Of a stretch of DNA of 38,243 bases, positions 9,521 through 16,697 are shown one piece after another. Both the position numbers and the translations under genes were made by a program. The stretch is taken from NCBI RefSeq assembly GCF_001553035.1, contig NZ_KQ959928.1, positions 1 through 38,243 on the forward strand, given 5' to 3'. The notes under the pieces were generated by a model. It was given only the letters and a program-made list of their open reading frames with translations. It was not told the origin of the DNA and did not search any database. Within the stretch, counting starts at the first letter, position 1. Each line of letters opens with the position of its first letter. This DNA comes from Gemella haemolysans (GTDB lineage: Bacteria; Bacillota; Bacilli; Staphylococcales; Gemellaceae).

Positions 9521-9553
9521 AACAATTAGAGATATCATCTATCCCTAATTGTT
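9521..9553 (-). terminator. nrdG terminator located inside the yhgE leader
   Basis: Arms AACAATTAG and CTAATTGTT are followed on the minus strand by TTTTTGTTAATT. It terminates nrdG, whose stop is at 9613. A good promoter (9563-9571) lies just upstream of it, so transcripts started there would also run through the hairpin. Confidence 0.75.
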
Positions 9554-9562
9554 AACCTAACT

Positions 9563-9571
9563 ATTATATCA
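9563..9571 (-). promoter_or_regulatory. Extended -10 promoter of the YhgE-like gene
   Basis: The minus strand carries TGATATAAT with a weak -35 (TTTAAC) 17 nt upstream. Transcription would begin near 9556, immediately before the 9521-9553 hairpin. Confidence 0.5.
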
Positions 9572-9612
9572 TGAAATACCTACTAGTTAAAGTAATTTCA
9601 TTATATTCGAAC

Positions 9613-10260
9613 TTAATCCATATACAGAACTATATTATCTTTACTAGAATGTTTTATATCTATAATTCTTTGATTACTACTTCCTCTAAATCTAAGGCTT
9701 AAATCTTTTAAAAAAATCATAAATGGGCCATCTACCAAGACATCACACAGTCTTAATAATTCCTTTTTATCCTCACTACCATTTAGGAGCTGTTCATATG
9801 TATAACCACTATAGACCCAGATATCTTTTGTTGAACCGAACTCATCTCTTACTCTTTTCGCTAAAGATTTAGCTACCTGAGTATTAAGAAACGGCTCTCC
9901 ACCCAAAATCGTTAGTCCTTGTACATAAGAATTATTTAAATCCTGGATTATTTGATCTTCTATTTCTTTTGTATATAATTGACCTGCATTAAAGTTTTGA
10001 ATACTTTCATTAAAACATTCTTTACAAGCGAATAAACAACCACTTAAATATATTGAACACCTTACTCCCTCTCCATCAACGAATTGAAATGGTTTATAAT
10101 CAGCATATTTTTTCTTAGAATATGCTTCAGCTAGCCAAGTGTCATTAGCTTCTTTATATGTCCTCATCATACATTTATTATTAGTAGTTTTCTTAGTAGC
10201 ACTGTACTCTGAATTATCTATCGTACTAATAATAGTTCTTAATTTTTCTTCTCTAGACAT
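9613..10260 (-). CDS. nrdG: Anaerobic ribonucleotide reductase activating protein NrdG
   Basis: This radical SAM activase installs the glycyl radical on class III RNR (NrdD) in anoxic cells. The motif SGCLFACKECFN gives the CX3CX2C [4Fe-4S] ligands. It is preceded by PFQFVDGEGVRCSIY and followed by TILGGEPFLN (the GGE SAM-binding motif), and the C-terminus has the family signature RGSSNQRIID. I take ATG at 10260 as the start (215 aa) because AGGGGTGAGG lies at the right distance; an in-frame GTG at 10269 would overlap this ribosome site. About 45 residues precede the conserved core, longer than in the staphylococcal protein as I recall it. nrdD, usually adjacent, is not in this window. A promoter at 10283-10311 serves it alone. 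Confidence 0.93.
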   Translation of the reverse strand: MSREEKLRTIISTIDNSEYSATKKTTNNKCMMRTYKEANDTWLAEAYSKKKYADYKPFQFVDGEGVRCSIYLSGCLFACKECFNESIQNFNAGQLYTKEIEDQIIQDLNNSYVQGLTILGGEPFLNTQVAKSLAKRVRDEFGSTKDIWVYSGYTYEQLLNGSEDKKELLRLCDVLVDGPFMIFLKDLSLRFRGSSNQRIIDIKHSSKDNIVLYMD

Positions 10261-10282
10261 AATCCTCACCCCTTATATTCAT

Positions 10283-10311
10283 ATAATATCACTTTTAAAA
10301 ATGAATTACAA
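10283..10311 (-). promoter_or_regulatory. Candidate nrdG promoter
   Basis: The minus strand has TTGTAA (10311-10306), 17 nt, and TGA-TATTAT (extended -10 ending at 10283). It begins about 15 bp past the end of repeat copy C. Confidence 0.5.
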
Positions 10312-10326
10312 TTTATCTTATAAAGA

Positions 10327-10436
10327 GATCCTCAAAAATCTTTATTTTTGAGAAATCGATTTTATCGAGTAACAATAATGCAGTTTGTTAAATACCTAAA
10401 AAGTTTTTATAAAGCGAAATTAGATATCAATGAAGT
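10327..10436 (-). repeat. Two-hairpin dispersed element, copy C
   Basis: Read on the minus strand it begins CATTGATATCTAATTTCGC, continues through TTTATAAAAACTTTTTAGGT to AACAAACT, then ACTCGATAAAATCGATTTCT and GATTTTTGAG. These blocks occur in the same order in copy B. The inner stem (ACTCGATAAAATCG...GATTTTTGAG) is preserved, whereas the outer GGGG/CCCC clamp of copy B is lost. It lies between the ABC exporter terminator and the nrdG promoter. Confidence 0.75.
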
Positions 10437-10528
10437 ACCATATCTAAGATTCTCATATAAACTTTCTAAAATTTGAAACTTTTGATTCAGCACCTTCAAA
10501 ATATATCTTATATAAACCGACAAAGAAA

Positions 10529-10570
10529 GACTTAGGAAAATTAATTTTTATAAAATCAAAATCCTAAGTC
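10529..10570 (-). terminator. Terminator of the ABC exporter gene
   Basis: Arms GACTTAGGA (10529-10537) and TCCTAAGTC (10562-10570) flank an AT-rich loop. The minus strand continues TTTCTTTG. It lies 68 nt beyond the exporter stop. Confidence 0.7.
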
Positions 10571-10637
10571 ACTAGTATCTAACTCCATATATAAGTATTA
10601 CTTATCTGCGGTAATATTTATAATGTTGCTCTTACTC

Positions 10638-12254
10638 TTATTTAATTTCTATGATATCTGTAGCAAATTTATCAAATTCCTTACTATGAGTTATTATCAA
10701 ACTTGTAATATTGTGTTCTTTTAAGTAGTTAAAAATGTTTTCTACTATTAATTCACTCAAATTGGTATTCATAGCACTTGTCGGTTCATCCAAAATAATA
10801 AACTTAGGTCTTCTTATTAATATTCTAGCCAACTCTAGTCTTTGCTTTTCTCCACCACTTAAGTTTTTTCCGTTTTCTTTCAATAAATAATTATATCCTA
10901 ATTTATCAATCAATTCTTGCAGGTGTAATAATCTAACTATCTCATCAAGTCTATCATCATATGATTCACCTAAGAGAATATTATCTCTTATTGTTGCTTC
11001 ATATATGTATGGTTCTTGACTTACTTTCAAAAATTCTCCTAAAACTTGAATATTATTCTTATATATATCTTTTTCATTGATTAAGACTTCACCATCTAAC
11101 TTATATGCACCCTCTTGCAAATTTCTTAATATAAGATTAGATACTGTCGTCTTTCCTACTCCACTTCTTCCTTTTAGAACTAGAAAATCACCCTTATTTA
11201 TGTTTAATCTAAAATCAGATAAAATCAGATTGTCTTTAAAATAAAAACTAGCTATATTCACATTTACACTGTTAAATTTACTTATTTTTAATACTTCTTT
11301 CTCTTCATTGCTTTTATTATTGAAAGTCTTAGACAACTCACTTTCTATCTTATGAGCAGTCTGCCTAACAGTTATTTTATCTGATATAGAATTTATAGGT
11401 TCATCTAACATTCTAACTGTAGAAAATATTGCAATAGCCGAACCTACGGAAAAATCTTTATATATTATAAAATACACTGAAAGTAATAGAGAAACAATAG
11501 GTAGTATAAATGCAACAGTAGCAGATATACCTACATATAACGAAAAATACTTAGCTAAGGCAGTATTGACCTTTATTCTTTTATTTATAATGTTCTCTTT
11601 AAGATAATCTATAAAGTACTGTTCTTTATTTAATTGCTTTAAATCAAAATAACCTAATATTGACTGAAGTATATATTGATTAGTTTCACCTAATAATTTC
11701 TGTTCACTCTTCATACAATTCGAAAGCTTCTTACTTATTTGTTTTATAATAAAAAAGCATACCAATATTACAGAGAATAATATAAGTGTTATCATAACAT
11801 TATACCTACACATAAATATCAATATAGAAAACAAAATAAAAGACTGCGTTACTAAAATAACTTTACCTTGAGAATACCAATCTGATATCTTAATACTATC
11901 TGATGTTAACTTAGATAATATTTCACCACTTTTTGCTTCTTTAAAATCATTATATTCACTTTTTAAAAACTTATCATAAAAATACTCTAAAACAGAAAAA
12001 TTTCCAAGAAAGAAAAGTTTTCTTAAAAAATATTGAGAAAGAAATAACAATAAAAAATAAAATACTAATACTACTATCAAGTATTTAGCAAAATGATAAA
12101 CTCTCTCAAAATCTTTAGATATCAAACTATCCAAGATAACTTGAATAATAAAAATTGATGTTAAATTTACTATAGTTCTTAGTAATATAGAAATTATAGT
12201 AATAAGTTGAACAGTATACAACTTATTATCATAGTATTTTTTTGTACGATTCAT
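10638..12254 (-). CDS. ABC exporter with fused membrane and ATPase domains
   Basis: The protein has 538 aa. An N-terminal six-helix exporter domain (about 10-285) is followed by an ATPase domain (about 325-538). Visible motifs are Walker A GRSGVGKT (362-369), Q-loop VSQEP (Q413), signature LSGGEKQ (465-471), Walker B FIILDE (485-490) and the H-loop THS (H523). It has no N-terminal C39 peptidase domain, and at 538 aa it is slightly shorter than MsbA-type half-transporters. It probably works as a homodimer, since no partner half-transporter is adjacent. Nothing beside it (no precursor peptide, no regulator) reveals the cargo; lipids, drugs or peptides are all possible. ATG has GTAGGAG at good spacing. 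Confidence 0.85.
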   Translation of the reverse strand: MNRTKKYYDNKLYTVQLITIISILLRTIVNLTSIFIIQVILDSLISKDFERVYHFAKYLIVVLVFYFLLLFLSQYFLRKLFFLGNFSVLEYFYDKFLKSEYNDFKEAKSGEILSKLTSDSIKISDWYSQGKVILVTQSFILFSILIFMCRYNVMITLILFSVILVCFFIIKQISKKLSNCMKSEQKLLGETNQYILQSILGYFDLKQLNKEQYFIDYLKENIINKRIKVNTALAKYFSLYVGISATVAFILPIVSLLLSVYFIIYKDFSVGSAIAIFSTVRMLDEPINSISDKITVRQTAHKIESELSKTFNNKSNEEKEVLKISKFNSVNVNIASFYFKDNLILSDFRLNINKGDFLVLKGRSGVGKTTVSNLILRNLQEGAYKLDGEVLINEKDIYKNNIQVLGEFLKVSQEPYIYEATIRDNILLGESYDDRLDEIVRLLHLQELIDKLGYNYLLKENGKNLSGGEKQRLELARILIRRPKFIILDEPTSAMNTNLSELIVENIFNYLKEHNITSLIITHSKEFDKFATDIIEIK

Positions 12255-12363
12255 AAACTTCTCCTACCCATTTATTACACATTACTTCACGTAGCCTTAT
12301 TTTATTAGCTAACAATAAAGTAAAACTTATCTTTTTACAAAATACATCTTAGATAATAAATAG

Positions 12364-12392
12364 ATTATATCATTTTTTCAGAATAATGTAAA
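12364..12392 (-). promoter_or_regulatory. Promoter of the ABC exporter
   Basis: The minus strand has TTTACA (12392-12387), a 17-nt spacer ending in TGA, and TATAAT (12369-12364), i.e. a consensus extended -10. It implies a leader of about 105 nt. Confidence 0.7.
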
Positions 12393-12496
12393 TTTAATTC
12401 TTAAAAATCTGAAAATTAAAACTAGTAAATTTATGATTTTTTATCTCTTATTTTACGACTAATTAGAATTTATCTCCTAAAATTACAAAAATACTA

Positions 12497-12525
12497 TTTT
12501 CAAATTATCTAAACTGTTTTATAAT
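12497..12525 (+). promoter_or_regulatory. Candidate pcp promoter
   Basis: TTTTCA, a 17-nt spacer and a perfect TATAAT (12520-12525). If used, repeat copy B would be transcribed as part of a leader of about 245 nt before pcp. Confidence 0.45.
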
Positions 12526-12625
12526 TATTATAATTTAAAAATTTATTTAGTTGTAATATTGTAATGGGGGGACCCAAAAGTCCTAAAATGTAACAAAGTT
12601 CAGATGAAAACTCATAGACGCAGTG

Positions 12626-12738
12626 GTTTATTGATATCTAAATTCGCTTTATAAAAGCTTTTTAGATATCTAATAAACTGTGCGGGGATGACTCGACAAA
12701 ATCGATTTCTACGAAATCACGATTTTTGAGTCACTCCC
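12626..12738 (+). repeat. Two-hairpin dispersed element, copy B (best preserved)
   Basis: Hairpin 1 (12626-12678) pairs GTTTATTGATATCTAAA with TTTAGATATCTAATAAAC (one bulged base) over an inner GCTTT/AAAGC stem. A short TGTGC link is followed by hairpin 2 (12684-12738), which pairs GGGGATGACTC with GAGTCACTCCC and, inside, AAAATCG-ATTTC with GAAATCACGATTTT. Both hairpins are long and nearly uninterrupted, and the copy lies in the pcp leader. There is no U-run after it, so it is not a standard terminator. Confidence 0.8.
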
Positions 12739-12778
12739 ATTATTACAACATATTTTTTATAAAATTACGAGGTGCCTT

Positions 12779-13426
12779 ATGAGAGTATTAATAACTGGTT
12801 TTGATAAATTTGGTGGTGAAAGTATAAATCCTTCAAGTTTATGTGTTAATAGCTTACCAAATGTAATAGATAATATAGAAATAAAAAAAATTATCCTACC
12901 TACAGTCTTCAAAGACAGCTCACGTGTTTTAGAAGAAAATATAGACTCATTTTCTCCTAACATCGTTATTTGTGTTGGTCAAGCTGGCGGAAGAAGTAAA
13001 ATTACACCTGAACGTATCGCGATAAACATTGATGATGCTAGAATCCCAGATAACATTGGAAATAGCCCTATTGATGAAACCATAAGAAAAGATGGTGAAA
13101 ATGCATATTTTTCTACACTACCAATAAAGGCTATTGTTGATGAATTGAATAAAAATAATATCCCTTCTGCTATTTCTAATACTGCTGGTACTTTTGTTTG
13201 CAATCATATTATGTATGAATCTTTATACCTAACTTCAACAAAATATCCAAATATTAAAGCTGGATTTATTCATATCCCGTATATTGAAGAACAGGTTTTA
13301 AACAAGCCTAATATGCCTTATATGAAAAAAGAAGATATTATCGTTGCTTTAGAATTAATAATAAAAACTGCTGTGACTTATTATGACAAAGAAGATAGAA
13401 AATTAACGGGTGGGTTAGAACATTAA
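12779..13426 (+). CDS. pcp: Pyrrolidone-carboxylate peptidase (pyroglutamyl peptidase I)
   Basis: This cytosolic cysteine peptidase (family C15) removes N-terminal pyroglutamate from peptides. At 215 aa it has the family's usual length. The catalytic residues are visible: Glu78 in ITPERIA, Cys141 in TAGTFVCNH and His165 in FIHIPY. The N-terminus [13 protein letters not shown] is characteristic of the family. GAGGTG lies 5 nt before ATG. It is transcribed alone and followed by a terminator at 13480-13535. Pyroglutamyl peptidase activity is a common phenotypic test in Gram-positive cocci, and a gene like this would give a positive result. Confidence 0.96.
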   Translation: MRVLITGFDKFGGESINPSSLCVNSLPNVIDNIEIKKIILPTVFKDSSRVLEENIDSFSPNIVICVGQAGGRSKITPERIAINIDDARIPDNIGNSPIDETIRKDGENAYFSTLPIKAIVDELNKNNIPSAISNTAGTFVCNHIMYESLYLTSTKYPNIKAGFIHIPYIEEQVLNKPNMPYMKKEDIIVALELIIKTAVTYYDKEDRKLTGGLEH

Positions 13427-13479
13427 TTAATGCTAAATTTCTACTCAATACAAACAGAGTCAAATTTTCATAAACAGTA

Positions 13480-13535
13480 AGAAAACACTGAAAAGAAACT
13501 ATGAAACATATTATTTTTAGTGTTTTCTTTTTTGT
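13480..13535 (+). terminator. pcp terminator
   Basis: Arms AGAAAACACT (13480-13489) and AGTGTTTTCT (13519-13528) are followed by a T-rich tail. The tail runs directly into the -35 box of the next promoter. Confidence 0.85.
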
Positions 13536-13536
13536 G

Positions 13537-13579
13537 TTGACAAAGTAGTATACTAGGTATATAATATATTGGCTATATT
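13537..13579 (+). promoter_or_regulatory. Promoter and putative MarR operator of the MATE operon
   Basis: Perfect TTGACA (13537-13542), a 17-nt spacer and perfect TATAAT (13560-13565). The spacer contains the exact palindrome TAGTATACTA (13546-13555). A second inverted repeat, AATATA...TATATT (13563-13579), overlaps the -10 and the start region. Both are well placed for autorepression by the MarR protein encoded just downstream. Confidence 0.8.
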
Positions 13580-13598
13580 ATTTTTAGGTGGTGAAATT

Positions 13599-14003
13599 AT
13601 GTTAAAAGATGCGTTAGGTTATAAGATTATAACGCTATTAGAGAACATGAGAATTTATACTAAACAACCTCTAGCTGAGATAGGTATTACACATGGGCAT
13701 TTCATTACTCTTATTTATGTTTCGGAAAATGAAGGTGTTACCCAAGCTCAACTTGCTGAAATACATAGAAAAGATAGAAATATTGTTGGACGTAATATAG
13801 ATGCTCTTGAAAAACAAAATTTTGTTATTAGAAAACGTGGAATAAAAGATAGACGTTCTTACACACTACATTTAACTGAAATAGGTAAAGAGGTTTTATC
13901 AACTTACTCTAATCTACTAAACACAGCTGAAAAAGACGTTCTTAAAAACTTAACTGAAGAAGAAATTTCTACTTTCTTCACACTATTGAATAAAATAACT
14001 TAA
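13599..14003 (+). CDS. MarR-family transcriptional regulator
   Basis: The protein has 134 aa from ATG 13599, which is chosen because AGGTGGTG lies 5-12 nt upstream; an in-frame TTG at 13569 would fall in the promoter's start region. The winged helix-turn-helix is clear: TQAQLAEIHRKDRNIVGRNIDALEKQNFV is the HTH and recognition helix, and the wing is KRGIKDRRSYTLHLTEIG with the conserved Asp-Arg-Arg. The dimerising helices are at both ends. It is followed after 12 nt by a MATE pump, the arrangement of Staphylococcus mepR-mepA, where the regulator represses its own operon and is released by cationic drugs. The same logic is inferred here from the palindromes in the promoter. Confidence 0.9.
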   Translation: MLKDALGYKIITLLENMRIYTKQPLAEIGITHGHFITLIYVSENEGVTQAQLAEIHRKDRNIVGRNIDALEKQNFVIRKRGIKDRRSYTLHLTEIGKEVLSTYSNLLNTAEKDVLKNLTEEEISTFFTLLNKIT

Positions 14004-14015
14004 GGAGGAGATCAT

Positions 14016-15395
14016 ATGGAAAAAACACAAAATTATATAGAAAATCCGCTAGGTACAAAACCTATAAAAAAATTACTTATATCATTTGCTTGGCCAGCTA
14101 TTACAGCGAATATTATTAATGCGATGTATAGTGTAATTGACCAAATTTTTATCGGTCAAGGGGTTGGCTACTTAGGTAATGCTGCAACAAATGTCGCCTT
14201 TCCTCTTACAACTATTTGCCTAGCTATAGGTTTAATGATAGGAATTGGTGCTGCCTCTAACTTTAATCTTGAGTTAGGTCGTGGAAATCCTGAAAAAGCA
14301 AAATCTGTAGTTGGTACTGCAGTATCTTCATTATTTATAATTGGTATTATTATCACAATTTTAGTTCATATATTCTTAAAACCTCTTATGTATGCATTTG
14401 GATCTACAGACGAAATTTTAGAATATGCAATGACATTCGCTGGAATTACTTCTTTAGGGATTCCATTCTTACTAATTTCTATTAGTACTAATCCTATTGT
14501 TCGTTCGGATAATAGTCCAAAATATTCAATGTTTGCCATTATTTTTGGTGCAGTACTTAATACTATTCTTAATCCAATCTTTATCTTCGGATTTGGTTGG
14601 GGAATTGCTGGATCAGCTTGGGCTACAGTTATAAGTCAATTCTTATCTGCTTTGATTCTTGTTTTATATTTTCCAAAATTCAAAAGTGTTAAATTTACTA
14701 AGCAAGACTTCATACCTAAGATACCTTTATTAAAAGTCGCTGCAGGACTTGGAATGCCTTCATTTGTTTTCCAAGGTTCTAATATGATAGCTCAAATAGT
14801 AACAAACAATTTATTAAATATTCACGGTACTAATTCTGTGTACGGGAATGATATTCCTATAGCTGTAGCTGGAATCGTAGCTAAAATTTATATAATATTT
14901 ATAGCTATTATTATTGGATTAATTCAAGGGGCTCAACCAATTTTTGGATATAATTACGGAGCTAAAAAGTACGAAAGAGTTCGTACTACAATGAGATATA
15001 CCATGAAGTATGCAATGATTATCTCAATTACATTCTTCTTAATCTTTGAGATTTTTCCTAAACAAATTATTACTCTATTTGGTAATGGTAATGAACTTTA
15101 CTTTGAGTTTGCAGTTAAGTATATGAGATTCTTCTTGTTATTTACATTTATCAACGGTGTTCATATTTCAAGCTCTACATTCTTCTCTGCAATAGGAAAA
15201 CCAAAAATTGGAGTTACTATTGCCTTAACTAAGCAAATTATAGTGCTAATACCAATGTTATTTATTCTTTCACATTTCTTTGGTATCGAAGGAATAATCT
15301 ATGCCACTCCAGTAACTGACCTTTGTGCAATTTCAGTTTCACTATTCTTCTTAATAAGAGAATTTAGAACTATGCCAAAACAAAATATTATTTAG
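14016..15395 (+). CDS. MATE-family multidrug efflux transporter
   Basis: The protein has 459 aa with twelve predicted membrane helices in two six-helix halves. It starts ENPLGTKPIKKLLISFAWPA, and the MATE-typical segments IDQIFIGQGVGYLGNAA, GIGAASNFNLELGRGNPEKA and AQPIFGYNYGAKKYERV are visible. MATE pumps export cationic and hydrophobic compounds using a Na+ or H+ gradient. Ribosome site AAGGAGGAG precedes ATG. It is co-transcribed with the MarR gene and probably derepressed by its own substrates. It is MepA-like in context; substrate range cannot be read from sequence. Confidence 0.92.
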   Translation: MEKTQNYIENPLGTKPIKKLLISFAWPAITANIINAMYSVIDQIFIGQGVGYLGNAATNVAFPLTTICLAIGLMIGIGAASNFNLELGRGNPEKAKSVVGTAVSSLFIIGIIITILVHIFLKPLMYAFGSTDEILEYAMTFAGITSLGIPFLLISISTNPIVRSDNSPKYSMFAIIFGAVLNTILNPIFIFGFGWGIAGSAWATVISQFLSALILVLYFPKFKSVKFTKQDFIPKIPLLKVAAGLGMPSFVFQGSNMIAQIVTNNLLNIHGTNSVYGNDIPIAVAGIVAKIYIIFIAIIIGLIQGAQPIFGYNYGAKKYERVRTTMRYTMKYAMIISITFFLIFEIFPKQIITLFGNGNELYFEFAVKYMRFFLLFTFINGVHISSSTFFSAIGKPKIGVTIALTKQIIVLIPMLFILSHFFGIEGIIYATPVTDLCAISVSLFFLIREFRTMPKQNII

Positions 15396-15402
15396 ATAAA
15401 CT

Positions 15403-15442
15403 AAAAAGCAATCTAGTGAATTTAATCATTAGATTGCTTTTC
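15403..15442. terminator. Bidirectional terminator between the MATE and sortase genes
   Basis: A perfect 12-bp stem, AAAAGCAATCTA (15404-15415) and TAGATTGCTTTT (15430-15441), with T-rich tails on both strands. It serves the convergent MATE (+) and sortase (-) genes. Confidence 0.9.
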
Positions 15443-15450
15443 GTTATTTA

Positions 15451-16251
15451 TTATCTTGTAGCTACATATTTTAATTCATCTTTATGTTTAGCTAAGAAAT
15501 CGTTCATTTCGTTATCTGGAATTTGACGTAGGTACAGGTTAGAACGAATTGTTTCGTCTTCCTCACGGCAAGTAGATAATACTAAGTATTTATCATTTCC
15601 TTTAAGCTGAACGCTATCGTTTTTAGTTGCTGCATCTTTCTTAACATTTGTTAATTGGTTTAAGAAATCTTCATCATTTTCAAAATCTAAACGGTAGAAT
15701 GAAGTTGTTTCTGGCACGATTGTTAAGAATGCTGCTTCGTAGTAGTATTTTCTCTCAGGAGTTTCAATAACTACGAATTTGTGTTTATCCATGTATTCTT
15801 GTTTATCATAGTAGTTAACATCGTTGAACATACGGTGATCTCCAACTTTACTTCCACGAGCGTGTCCGAATAACCAAGTTAATCTATCATGGAAATCCTT
15901 TTTGTTATCCATATCCATGAATACAGTACCAAGGTAAGGAACGTGTCCACCTTCAAAAGTTTTATCTAAATACGTTTCGTTGTCATTAGTTTGAACTACT
16001 GGTTCATCTAACTGTGTACCTGGAGCATAAACATAGGCTACAGTTTCATTATTCGTCTTAGATAATTCTGAAAAACGTTTTGATAAATAATCTTTCTCTT
16101 CTTTACTTACTGTATAAGTTGCTTTTGATGATGAACTAGAACTTGTTCCTTTATCATCACTACACCCTGCTACGAATACAGCAGATGTTACTAAAGCAAT
16201 TGCTAAAAGTAAAATAGAGAAAAGCTTTTTAAAGTTAAATACTTTTTTCAT
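15451..16251 (-). CDS. Class B sortase with a lipoprotein signal peptide
   Basis: The protein has 266 aa. The sortase B fold is recognisable: VAYVYAPGTQLDEPVVQ, a TYLDKTFEG strand, LTWLFGHARGSKVGDHRMF with catalytic His130, YLVLSTC with catalytic Cys228, and a candidate catalytic Arg236. The Cys-to-Arg spacing is 8 residues, a little shorter than the 10 I recall for SrtB of S. aureus. The N-terminus is KKLFSILLLAIALVTSAVF followed by the lipobox VAGC (Cys30) and a Ser-rich linker, so the enzyme should be lipidated rather than held by an uncleaved membrane helix. No sortase substrate or iron-uptake (isd) genes are adjacent. It may anchor wall proteins with a SrtB-type signal or act in another transpeptidation. 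AGAGAGG precedes ATG. Confidence 0.88.
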   Translation of the reverse strand: MKKVFNFKKLFSILLLAIALVTSAVFVAGCSDDKGTSSSSSSKATYTVSKEEKDYLSKRFSELSKTNNETVAYVYAPGTQLDEPVVQTNDNETYLDKTFEGGHVPYLGTVFMDMDNKKDFHDRLTWLFGHARGSKVGDHRMFNDVNYYDKQEYMDKHKFVVIETPERKYYYEAAFLTIVPETTSFYRLDFENDEDFLNQLTNVKKDAATKNDSVQLKGNDKYLVLSTCREEDETIRSNLYLRQIPDNEMNDFLAKHKDELKYVATR

Positions 16252-16349
16252 TATATTTTTCCTCTCTATTAAAAAATTAATAACTGTTTATCATTATACA
16301 ATATCTCAATAAATATTGCTATTAATTTTATTTTACAAATTATTTACTT

Positions 16350-16673
16350 TTATCTTACTACTACAGCTGTTCCTGTAACTGTAACTAAAAGCATATTATT
16401 ACCGTCTCCTCCTAGAGGATCAAAGTCAATTCTAACTCCGATAATTGCATTAGCACCCATCTCAGCTGCACGAGCTTCTAATTCTTTTAAAACTTGAGCT
16501 CTTGCTTGAATAATTTCATCTTCATACCCTTGAACTCTTCCACCGAAAAGGTTTCGAATTCCTGCTCCTATATCTTTGATAACATTAATCCCAGCTACTA
16601 CTTCACCTGTAGCTAATCCTTTATATTCTACTACTTCCATTCCAGGAACATAATTTGTTGTTGCAATAATCAT
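16350..16673 (-). CDS. YbjQ/UPF0145 family protein
   Basis: The protein has 107 aa. The family signature is clear: MIIATTNYVPGMEVVEYKG at the start, GEVVAGINVIKDIGAG, and ARAAEMGANAIIGVRIDFD toward the end. These small soluble proteins form pentamers and are sometimes annotated as heavy-metal-binding on structural grounds; the physiological role is unknown. AGGAGTG precedes ATG. It lies 24 nt downstream of the lplA stop on the same strand, so it is probably the second gene of an lplA transcript. Confidence 0.9.
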   Translation of the reverse strand: MIIATTNYVPGMEVVEYKGLATGEVVAGINVIKDIGAGIRNLFGGRVQGYEDEIIQARAQVLKELEARAAEMGANAIIGVRIDFDPLGGDGNNMLLVTVTGTAVVVR

Positions 16674-16697
16674 ATTACTTCACTCCTAAATTGTTTA

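Larger units (their letters stand above)
12255..12625. other. Intergenic region between the ABC exporter and pcp
   Basis: No gene is visible. It holds a minus-strand promoter for the exporter (12364-12392) and a plus-strand candidate promoter for pcp (12497-12525). A G-rich run near 12566 precedes repeat copy B, and the weak similarity there to sequence before copy A suggests the element could extend upstream. Confidence 0.5.

Noticed and set aside
10261-10269. GTG start for nrdG at 10269
   Set aside because: It would overlap the AGGGGTGAGG ribosome site that serves ATG at 10260.
12757-13203. Minus-strand ORFs of 68 and 74 codons
   Set aside because: They lie antisense to pcp, whose catalytic residues are intact, and have no ribosome site.
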